From Varroa destructor (Eukaryota; Arthropoda; Arachnida; Mesostigmata; Varroidae), in the NCBI RefSeq assembly GCF_002443255.2, contig NW_019211459.1:22310020-22374019 (forward strand): a stretch of 64,000 nucleotides of DNA, in the 5' to 3' direction. Below the pieces are notes generated by a model, which searched no databases, was not told the origin of the DNA, and saw nothing but the letters and a program-made list of their open reading frames with translations. The position numbers were made by a program, and so were the translations under genes. This document shows positions 1-10,300 of the stretch, piece by piece. Positions within the stretch are counted from its first letter, which is position 1, and the number at the start of each line of letters is the position of its first letter.

Positions 1-3000
1 CTTAAATCAAAGCTATAATTACAGTGAGTACTGGCTATATTAAATAAATACTACTGACAAGTTGTTGGAATATCTGTTTCTACACTCTTAAGACTCATTT
101 TTTTAAAGTATTTATTTATTTTTTTTAATTTTACATTTCTTCAATGTCTCGATTTAAGTGGAACATTTTGTATGTGTATCGGGTGCATTGTTATCATTCA
201 AATGCGACTCAATGGAAGGTCAGATCTGAGTTTTTTTTATTTTAAATTTGCTGATACTTGAGGGCGGTAACAGACGGATAATTCTAAATAGTTCTATCTT
301 GGTCTTTGTTGTACCTGTTGATAAATGAGATCTATAGCGGCCTTCGGGAACTCAGGTACGTGACGGGTTTCGGTAAGCAAAGAACATCGTTGCGTTTGTT
401 TGTTATAGTTTTTAAACATACGTATGAAGCAATGCTTAACGGAAGTCCAGACGTACAACTCCAAACCTAGTTTTTGAAGGCCGAAGAGGCGACCTTACAT
501 GCAAATAGTTTTTCGAGAATGCAGGAACTATTTTAGAAATATAGGCAATTCTGGTCCTGAAAACGAAGGGTTCTAAATAGCTTAGTATAATTTCGATGTA
601 AGACGCGGATGCGCGACATAAATTTTACGTCTCAGATCATTAAACCATACGTCCGAACGAATATAAGGCGAGTTCTTTATAAATCTATGTAGAGTATTGC
701 TGGGAATTTTCTCAACTTTGTCAATGTTGCGATACACAAGTGACATTTAAGTTTCATGCAGAAGCCCAGTAGGTAAGTTAAACAAGAAAGGCAAGTTTCT
801 GAAATTGCAAAAATTGAGTAATCTAATTGATATGATTTGTAATTACCGAATGCTTAGCCTTATAGATTTCGATGTCAGAGTTGAACAGGGTGATCTAAAT
901 ACGATAGTCGTTGCTCTGTTTTTACCAAGTACCACCCCGGAGGCACGACATGAAAAAGAAGGACACTTTTAAAGTTTCTTTTTGCGACAACTTCAACAAG
1001 TCTCTTAAATTACTTTTAATTGTATAAAAAGGCGGTAGTTTGTCCACATAATGGATTGAGCGAAAGCTCGTTTGCGGTGCTCTGTCCTCTACTACCGTGT
1101 CTATACGTGTACAGTATATAATAACAACAGCTTGCCTCACGGCACATAGTAGTTTCTTTGGGCACAAGACCGTATGTCTAATTTGAGGGTCCGAGAACTA
1201 CGGCCCTGACCATTTGCAAACCATATACATCTATACATCTCATGCGACAGCCGTTTTCTTTTTTTTTTATAGACATGTTGAATCGCATTGATACATCGGA
1301 TTTGGTTATGTCCAAGGATACGGTTATTGGCCAGTTCACGAATGTTGTAATAAAATCGATCGTATTAGAAACAGTCAATTGTGTATTTTTGCTGTCAGTG
1401 AAGCCATACTGAATAGGCGGGCATAGTGTTATATTTAGGTAAGCTGTGCGCCGATAAAACGTTAAGAAAAGATTTGTGACAGATCGGTTTGTTTTCGTTC
1501 AGCGATAATACGGTCGATATCTTATCAAAGGAACAGGTGCGTATTTAGTCACTATTGATAAGTATAACTGCTGTAGATAAAAATCGTAGGGGTTGCTTAA
1601 GGCTACTTGAACAGAATGCGTGTTACAGGCCGACGTGAATTTGTCTTAGGTTCCATTTCTAGCTTAAGCTGATTATCTAGTAATATCGATCCAAACATAA
1701 ATGCATTCGTTCGTATTCCATTCAAACCGGATTACTTGTTTATGCTGAACGAGATCCACGAACTTCATAACTTACACCGCGTAAGTCGTCGAGAGGTTGT
1801 CTGTTAGCAGAACATTTAACTACGATTAGTTTTGTCATCTTGATTAGATACTGTCTTTACCGAAGAAATATTCGGCTTTAAATATCCAAACTTAGTATGG
1901 AATACGCCCTTTGCCCTTCGAATGTGAATGATGTAGTAAGGGCTTCAAGGGGGATCGGTTCGATAGTTCAACGGTATTTGACATAAACCAAAAAAATTAA
2001 ACTGTCTGTATGAATTCGGCTAGTTTTTAAATCGGGCGAAGTAAGCGGCATAGAAACTTTTGTGGGAAACTCATAGATAACGATCTTCACCCTTATGTAG
2101 TGAGAGTCTGCATAGAAGCGTCCTCGGACTGCGGAAGGACAGCCCCACCACAATAAAAGAGCATATTCTAGTAATCGCCGAAACAATGAAACAGGTCCAG
2201 GGATCTGCGCTAGTCACCGTGCCAGTCAATGTGTTGAAGAGTAAGCTCCCCTAACGAAGCTCACGGTTGGAAACGGGACGTAGAGATAAAGTCGTCTGAA
2301 ATAATAGTAGCGATGTTTGCAGCGCCAATCGTTAATGTCGAGCAGGATAATATTGCATTGGGTAAAGTTACATTCATTACATCCTTCCGCTTCTCTCGTC
2401 TATCGCAGTTATTTGGGTATATAGCTAGAAAAAGTGCCTTCTCAGATCATACTGGACCAATCAAACTAGTTCATCTTGCCAAAATGGTTTCACAGGGAAA
2501 GTCCTGCAAAGATGTAAGCATGCATACTTTGTTGATTTTTTTTTTTAATTAAATTTTTGTTTTTCTTAACTAAGAAGTTGTCAAAAACAGCCTATTTCAT
2601 TGGGTCATTATAAATTTTGTGCCAAATTTAAGTAACAAGAGACTTTAATTTTTGCTTTTGCTAACTGCAATTTCGTTAATTACTCATATTTTCTGACCTG
2701 AAGATCAGATTAGTCATATTATGACGTTCCTGCGCTGAGGAAAGGAGAATCGAAAATATTTTTTTTTATTATTAGTCATGGTTTTGTTCGAAGCTTTGTC
2801 AGCGGGTCGTTACTATTAATAAAAAGGCTCGGTACTGCATTTACTTTATTAGTACTGCTATGATCTTTCTAAGAGCTTAGGCAGGCTCTAAGTGCTCCTG
2901 AAGTCTAATTTATAAGACACTAGGAATACATAGGCAAATGAGCGTGACGACACTAAGACTACCGGATACTGAAGTTTCGGCTACCGAGTGCGGAGCTGCG

Positions 3001-3930
3001 TATAGAGCCAATGTTGTTCGCTGAACATTCAACATAATCTCACGCGGTGTAACCACGAAACTTCTTCAATGGTAAAGTGGGCCGTTAAGGCCTACAAGAT
3101 AAATCAGGGAAAACGACCCAACTCGTTCGCACGCGTTTTAACCACTAGTGGCTGACATCGTTTTTCGAAGGTCCACGCGATTAGATTGATCTGTGCCAAG
3201 TTAACTATCCTCTACTACCGTATACCCTAAAACCCCCTTAACTCGTAAAAACTCAACAAGCATACATAGAAAAGTATAATAAGTATCACATTCCGGAAAA
3301 AGAAATGAAGTTCTTTTATGGAATAGTTTATCTGTGCGTCTGGTGTGCTTGACATATAATTAGTTGCCATAGTTCTGAAAGAAGATCGTTTTCCCGCTTG
3401 AATACATTTAGACATGGTCAGCGTATGGCATAATAGCATCTCAACCGTTTTTCCTAAAGTTTTCCTGTCTAACGGAAATTTCTGTGCGTAAGGATGACGC
3501 CGACATTTTTTCTGTAGCATCCAACATTAGGAAACATATTACGCTATGTTTTTTTGTGAAATTTTTTTCTTCAAGAGATTTAATAGGGCGTTCGTCATTC
3601 TCAAAGCCGCTGTAATAAGGACTCTGCGTCAATTGATGTTTCACCAAATATAGTGACGCTCACATTTTAAATCACGCGGCTTTGGCACATTCTATCTAAC
3701 CTTAGGGTCCTAGATGTAGAGTTGATATTAATAAGCTGAAGTCCGTTGGACCCAGATGTCTCGGCCTTGTCCTGCCGTAGGAACCTTTTAGAGACGCATG
3801 TTTTTTTCAGTTATTCATTTTCGAACCTCAAAGAAATTCTTCCCAGACTCCATTCTGTTCTGTATCATTGACGATCACGATGTTGCAAAGGGATTGCAGA
3901 CTTTGGCGGAGAGGTCTTAAAGGCATTCAA
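1..3930. other. AT-rich non-coding stretch, nothing recognised
   Basis: I see no gene here. The open frames are all under 100 codons, occur on both strands, and none shows a protein family I know. The sequence has many short A/T runs (for example near 1258-1269, 2537-2547 and 2760-2768) and no obvious repeat array. A POU-octamer string (ATGCAAAT) occurs at 499-506, which is expected by chance at this density. Ancient transposon remains cannot be excluded without a repeat library. Confidence 0.5.
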
Positions 3931-3936
3931 TCTGCA

Positions 3937-4176
3937 TTAATGAAATGGGAAATTTAGCTGACTATTAATAAAGTAGTTTAGCTTTTTTTTAGCGAATAGC
4001 TTAACAGCATCAGAGAAAGGTTGCATTAATCCTATAAAAGTAAATTTATTGGGTCCTTCACAATATTGGATATAACCTAAAATTTTTCGTTCTAGAAGAG
4101 CGATAAGAGACATACAAAAGGAGAATACGTACACTGAAATAATAGTTTTAAGTAAGAAAAGCAAGATTACTAAGAA
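3937..4176 (-). pseudogene. nad1: Nuclear copy of mitochondrial nad1 (5' part), NUMT
   Basis: The minus-strand reading frame carries the first roughly 75-80 codons of NADH dehydrogenase subunit 1, a membrane subunit of respiratory complex I. The hallmarks are an N-terminal hydrophobic helix followed by ALLERKILGYIQ, then GPNK, then QPFSDAVKLFAK, in the order and spacing of arthropod ND1. The frame stops at 3937-3939 (TAA), whereas ND1 normally has about 300 residues, so roughly three quarters of the gene is missing. The almost invariant RKGPN motif reads CEGPN here; the first change can come from one CGT-to-TGT step, typical of decay in the nucleus. Sequence below 3937 does not look like the next part of ND1. 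The surrounding DNA is non-mitochondrial, so I read this as an old, truncated insertion of mitochondrial DNA and not a working gene. Confidence 0.85.
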
Positions 4177-4233
4177 TCTAAAAAGATATGGAAGGAGCTT
4201 AAGCTCTATCATCGATTCATCTACCATTTTAAT
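4177..4233 (-). pseudogene. trnL2: Probable mitochondrial tRNA-Leu(UUR) relic in the same NUMT
   Basis: Directly upstream of the nad1 part, the minus strand reads ATTAAAA, then TGGTAGA, then a CTTAAGC loop (anticodon TAA), and ends TTTTAGA. The 5' and 3' ends pair over six of seven acceptor positions, one of them a G-U pair. TGGYAGA just after the acceptor stem is a known hallmark of mitochondrial tRNA-Leu(UUR). The D stem and part of the anticodon stem no longer pair well, and there is almost no room for a T arm. That fits either decay or the truncated tRNAs common in mites. It ends exactly where nad1 homology begins, and a trnL2-nad1 order is ancestral for arthropods and kept in chelicerates. 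The assignment rests on motifs and context and could be wrong. Confidence 0.4.
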
Positions 4234-4660
4234 TGAATAAAATAAGTTAAGTGAAAATTATACTCATATCAATTTGTCAATTGAATCTATGATAATGATA
4301 TTTAATTTTTTTTTCTTGAAAAAAAAAATTTCTTCGAAAATTTAACTTGGAATAGGCTAAAATTTAAGTAAAAGAACCTTTTACAGGGCTCTACTATATA
4401 AAATACATTGAGCCAATAGAAGTTTTATCGGTATGAATAGTTTAGATTCTCCTGGTGAGCCGACGGGCGGATTACTCGATCAATCTCTATAATATTTTTT
4501 TCGATAGACCCATTAAGCGTTTTGTGAATCGTGCGTTAGCATCAAATAATGTATTCGTAAGGGCGCGGAATGTATAGTGTCGCATACAGGCCCGAAACAG
4601 GACAACAACTACATCAACTACGCCGTATATATGCTAAAGAACTTTTCACAGCTCTGTGGT
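4234..4660. other. AT-rich flank of the mitochondrial insertion
   Basis: This stretch is AT-rich up to about 4440, with A and T runs around 4303-4333, then becomes ordinary. The mitochondrial insertion may extend into it, since trnL1 or large-subunit rRNA would come next in the ancestral order. I could not recognise either one. Confidence 0.35.
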
Positions 4661-4667
4661 ATATAGC

Positions 4668-4725
4668 AAAATCGACCGACCGCTTTGTCCGCAATAGATT
4701 GCGGACAAAGCGGTCGGTCGATTTT
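4668..4725. repeat. Perfect inverted repeat, 28-base arms, 2-base loop
   Basis: The left arm (4668-4695) begins AAAATCGACCGACCG and ends TGTCCGCAAT. The right arm (4698-4725) is its exact reverse complement. Only AG (4696-4697) separates them, so the DNA forms a 28-bp stem without mismatch. The pairing stops at both outer ends (C at 4667, T at 4726). Each arm holds a short CGAC/GACC internal repeat. Such a perfect structure in otherwise unstructured DNA is either recent or artificial. A fold-back element, a mutational inverted duplication and an assembly artefact are all possible. There is no coding potential. Confidence 0.95.
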
Positions 4726-4729
4726 TAAA

Positions 4730-7700
4730 GAGTACAACAAAGAGCTTTTAAGAGGTTCCCTATCGATATTCTGTTAAACAGCAAGGACAAAAACAGATTC
4801 ACGACCTAGCAAGCATTCTGTAAGAGAATTCTACTTACACTTTTATCTTATAGTATATTGAATTTGGCCTATCCAAAATACCTTCAAATTATTTGCCAGT
4901 ATCCATTGTTGAGGCTGCGGAACTGCATTTTTAGCATATATTCTATTGAATGTCTTCCCTTCATTGTCAATCGAAATTCTAACCAATTGGTCATGCGTAC
5001 GCGGATGTACAACTAAAACACAGGTTTAAGCATACCTTAAAACGATATTTAGATACAGACAAGCAACAGTGTTTGAACAGCATATTATCAAACGTAGCGT
5101 ATTATGATAACTAACTGTTACTATTGCTTCTCTTTCTAGTACACCTAGAGACCAGGGTTTGACACTTCTTCACTGACTGCGTTTGCATGTGAGCCTCCAC
5201 TGAACTATTGTCCGCCCCCACATTTGATTTGATCGGTTTCCGAAGTTGGGATTTGCCGGTGGCGGCGTTTTCGTAGTCATCAAAAACGTGAGTCGCCTGA
5301 ATAGCAGTCATAGCTGTAGCTTTAGTGGATTAGGCATACCACGTATCTTGTACTTCAGCCTATAGTCGTTTACAAGGACGCACACGGCGTGCATCCAAAT
5401 GAGCTAGCGCCGATCAAAGCATTGAGTGCAAGTGCGTCTCTAGGACCTTGGGGGCGCGACACACACTAACAAACTGGCCAACAGTCTCCAAGTTCATGTA
5501 GACTAGACATCACTGTTCAGAAATATGCACACATACAGATAGAGGAATGGTAGTGGTTATTTTGCTAGCCTCAGCCGCTTGAGCCCCTTCTTTGAAGAGA
5601 TCTCGAGATGAGGGCATCCCGTGTGTATTAGCCAACCTGCTAACGGCCATAAGCTGGAAAAAACCTCGCATTCTCTCCTCAGGTACACACAGGCGACCCG
5701 GCTATGCCGTCCTGGTTCGAAGTAATCGGTAGATATGCAGACGAGGCTCGAGGGATAGGTGTCCAGATCACCTTTGCCACACCGTCCCTCCACGCGTCTC
5801 TACGTTACCAGCATTGCCATCACTTCTGTATTGGCGTTGCTCAGATTAGACGGACCCCGTATTCTTTTGCCCACTTCCATCTAGGAGGCGCCCTTGGGGC
5901 GGCCAATGGCACAGAGTTTAACTCTCCAACTTTACCGGCAGGTTTTGCCCTCGCCAAGGCCATGTGATCACTACCTAGAGGCAAGTGCACGCTTAGTATC
6001 TGACGGGCCAACTATGGTAGGACCAGCCGTAGGGATGGCACTATCCACCGGGGTTGCCTAGCACTCGCCAAAGCTGTCCAAGGTTATCCATAGTCCATAT
6101 TGGCCTTGAGGGGAAGTGCGCCTGAAGCTGCATGAGAGCTAGCAGGAATCCCTGTATCGCTGCGCCGGTCTGCTTCTGTGACCGCTAGTTTGATCCTGTG
6201 CAGATACTTGTCGCTGCCTGGTAGAGACTTTACACGATGGACACGGGTTAAGCGGTTGTCACCACTCCGTGCCATCCATTGTAGTCTAAAACGTTTACAG
6301 AGAGAGGAAAGCGCGCTTGCTGACTGTCCGGCGGGCGATGGATTTGCCTTGTCCTTTTTTTAATAACGTTTTATTCGTTGGCATGTGAAACCCTATCGGT
6401 ACCATTGCCGTCCTGCGTTGTCGCAACGTACACTCTAGGTCCCAATGTATGTCATCCTAATAGGTACCTTATCATCATGCCTAGCAGACTATATTCTCAC
6501 GGTGTAAAATACTCGCATTGTTGTGACTAATCGTCACGTTTCAATGTACATTCGCGACGTGTGGTTCCGTGTTGATGGATAAAGTAAATATGCTCTGAAT
6601 TTCGAAATAAATTGTTACATTGGTTGGCTTACACTGTTTACTAAACTAATTAAAATTGAACATTTATTAATACACCATTAATAAAGCAATTATCGTGGAG
6701 ATGTTTTTTTTTTTGGCAATAGAGCTAGATTACAAAACGTTTTTATTTACACAGATTGTGTAATATGTGCCGTTGGCAAAACTCTGAACAATGACATTTG
6801 GCCTCTTTAGACCAAAGGCTTGCTCGTTTGGCCTACGATCTCTTATTCGTACTGTTTCTGCTAACTACGCTGTTATTTACACATATGCGGGTTCTACGCA
6901 TAAAATTGGATCTCACCAAATCTATTTTCGATAAGCCTGCGCGAGTACTAAAATTTGAATGGCAGAAGAAGTCGAAGACCATGCCAAAGGCTATGCATAA
7001 GTGCATGATAAAATTATAGATAATTTTAATATATATAATAATATAGATAATTTCTCGAGTTAAATAACGTCAATTATATACGAAATGCATATATACGATA
7101 GATAATCATTGCATTTCTAGAAAGACTAATCACGCTTTTTATGTCGACCTCCCAATTTTTATTCGGATCCCATCGTGCATGTTAATCCGAAAAAAAATAC
7201 TGTTAAAAATTTTGCGTTCTAAGTAGAAAAGGACAGTGTTAGTATGAGGGTCGCCCATAGCCAACAGGTACTTGTTCCATTGGCAGGGTCTCGGCTAAGG
7301 CGGAGGCCCTTATTAAATCTACGGGTATAGCAACGATAGCTCCAATCGACCACCTATTCAATGGATGATCACCACGAAGCTGATCCGAAGGCCGGGCCAC
7401 TGCTACGAGTGCTGCGCTGACCGTGTAAGCACTATCGCGCGTTGAAGAGCACGAAGATCGAAACTTCCCAGAATTTCTAGGCAGCGAATTATGAATGCTA
7501 TATGGGTAGCAGCTGGGTCGAGGATACATAATTCACTTCAGCAACAAGCCAGTTACTTTCCTGGTAATTTTCTGTGACAATCTTCTCTTGTGTGCCTTAT
7601 ACCTTGTGTCTTTTGGGGACGATATAGAATCGTCGGGCGGTCCTATTTGTACCTAATTTTAGATCACTTACACTAGCTTGTTGCTCGTCGTTATCTTTGG

Positions 7701-10300
7701 TGATTAAGTAACGGCTCACAGGTACTATAGCGTTTATACAATTTCGTACGAAGTTACAACCATTTTATTTAAGAAAACCTAACTGATTCTTTGTGGCGAT
7801 TTACTAGCAACGTTTTTAGCCGTTAAATTAATGGACGTGAGAAGTAATCTAGGTTTTAAACTAAGGGTAAATTCACTTCGTATTGTGCCGGCAGCCAGCC
7901 TGCTAAGGCATTCCTTAATAATTCCTTTCTAACTATTGTAATACCGTAACCAAGATCGCTACATTTCTTACATAGTGTGTGAATAAGATAATTACATCCA
8001 GTAGTTTTAGGTTCGACCATTTTTATGGCTGATCCCTTTAAAAAAAAAAACATATTTATCAGCAGTTCTGATAAGAATATATCGTCAACACTCCACTTAA
8101 TTTGAGCAATCGAAACGCTTAGTTGTTTGAAAACCGCGCAGTAGTGCGGGCGATCAAGCTCGCATCTCATACCTTTCAGAGACTCGAGAGCCGGAAATGG
8201 TACGGCATCCCAGGCAATCGAGGGTCGGTAAAGGGAATTGTTTAAAACGTCCTAGGAACCCTTGGATCATGTCCGTGAACACGGATATAGGCATAATATG
8301 CGTTAAGAAAGTAATGGTATTTTCTGTTATGTACCTCATCTACACAGGGATGTGCCTGCTTTATTATACGCTGAGTGGAAGCTCATTTCCGTATCCATTC
8401 CCTTCCCCAAGCGTCGATCTATACGAATGAGCTATTTTAAAGGACAATTGAAATTTAATAGATAAGGAATTAAAAGATAAAAAGTTAGTTGATTCCCTCT
8501 TTTGGGTCACGCTCTTATCAGTATGACACTCTGGCTTGTACGGCACATAAGTCGCTTAATTAACAAAAAACAAGTGAAATGAAATGTGTTCCACACAGAG
8601 CATTTAGGCCTCTTTAATAAGAAAAAAAAAAAAAAAACACTGCAATAGCTTTGTATTTTGCTTAATAATGAGGGGTACAGCACATATTGGTGATAACAAG
8701 GGCAAAGCCATTTATCCTATAACCTATCTAAGCAAGTAGAGCGTTACTGAAGGTAAGCCTGCCACAGTTAGCCCTCTGCTGTCTGGGTAACAACACCGTG
8801 TGCCGGATTCGCGTGCCTACAAGTGTCTAATATAATCATTTCTGTTCACAGTGGGTATCAAAGGAGACATTTGGTCCTTGACATGATCTCTACTAGCCGA
8901 GGTAACATCCACTTAGAGCGCTGGTAATAACTGCTGACCGACCACCGTGCTTACATTTTCGGCAACGGACTACCAAAAACAGGTCAGCTTATGAGGAACT
9001 TCGCACGGTCAGTCTTAGAGCACTTCTATCAGACTCAAGCGTGCTGAATAGATATATAGGCTTTTAAATTATACGTAATCGCCATATATTGTAAGTTAAC
9101 TTTCTTTATTTTCAACTGACAAACTCATTTATTTACAAAAAGGAGGGGCATACAATTGGATATATACATAGTTGCTAGGCTTTGATTGTCGGCTTTTGAT
9201 TGTTTAAATTTGTGAAAGTCTTCTTGTGACCAAGGATCAATCAGAAATGAACTATTTTAGGTAAATCATAAACATTCAGGATAGTGCTTTTTCCCGAGAA
9301 TGCTTCAGCTGTACTTGGAACGACGCGCGTTCCAGTCTCTCCTTAACCCACATCTGAATTATATCCTGCAGTGTGCAATTCGAACGGCAAAACGGAATAT
9401 TGTGATCAAAACCTAAGGACATCAATAAAGCACAACATAAGAGGCTCAGTAAAAAACGTTTAGTAAGAAGTCTGTGGCATCGGTGAGCTTGAGTTCATTG
9501 AAATTACGCAGTGATAATATTAATCACACGGTAAAGTATAGATATTGGCCGCAAATTTCAGGTACTGATTTTTTTCAACGATAAAAATTATCTATAGTGC
9601 CTATAAACTGGATCAGACGTTCCTCACATCATTGTCTTAACCGATAATTGCCAGATACCTTCGGACTGTGTGAAGCTTTGATGAAGCCGGCGGGCTGATA
9701 TAAGGGCTATATGATTAATAGTCAAGGCGCACTAATTGAACCGAAGGCATTGTCAGTTTTACTCGCATATAAGTACGCATGTAAAAGCCACATTCAATAG
9801 TAAAAATCGCCCGCGGAAATAGCCCAGCGATGAAAGCTGGAAATAAAAACAAAATTTCAATAGTGCAATTATGAATGAGTGGACGACAGGTATCCATTAG
9901 CAACCGTTTCATGAATTTCCCAAGGGCAAAAGTGTTTGCTTAGCCCGAAGGTCACAGGAATAATTTAAGGCTTAGCTGTGCATAATCTCTACGACCTACA
10001 AAAATGCTAATAACATACCGGTTAGTGAAACTGTAGCGGTGAAGATACAACCATCCGAGAGCACGGTAACGCAATTTTGTGGATTCCTCGTCTACAAATT
10101 TAAAGTATTGCAGATACAACTATTGTCTTCGGTAACTTCACCATCGTCACGTAACCATTCAATTGTTGGCAATGATCGTAAGCACGATAAACTCAATACA
10201 CCGTGTACAATATACGTTACGTAACGGCACTTACAAGTTTTTGTCTCTTTTCGTCATTATATAACAAAAAATCAAAATTCCACGACAATTGTCGTTGTCA
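4730..10300. other. Non-coding stretch, nothing recognised
   Basis: I find no protein family, RNA gene or long repeat here. The part from about 5.1 to 6.4 kb has a higher GC content and therefore longer chance open frames. The rest is AT-rich, with short A/T tracts at 6704-6714, 8041-8050 and 8622-8637. A 13-14 base unit (GGCTTTGATTGT) is tandemly doubled at 9178-9203. Confidence 0.45.
8622..8637. repeat. Poly-A run (16 A)
   Basis: This is an uninterrupted A tract in intergenic DNA. There is no recognisable retroposon body next to it and I see no flanking target-site duplication. Confidence 0.9.
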
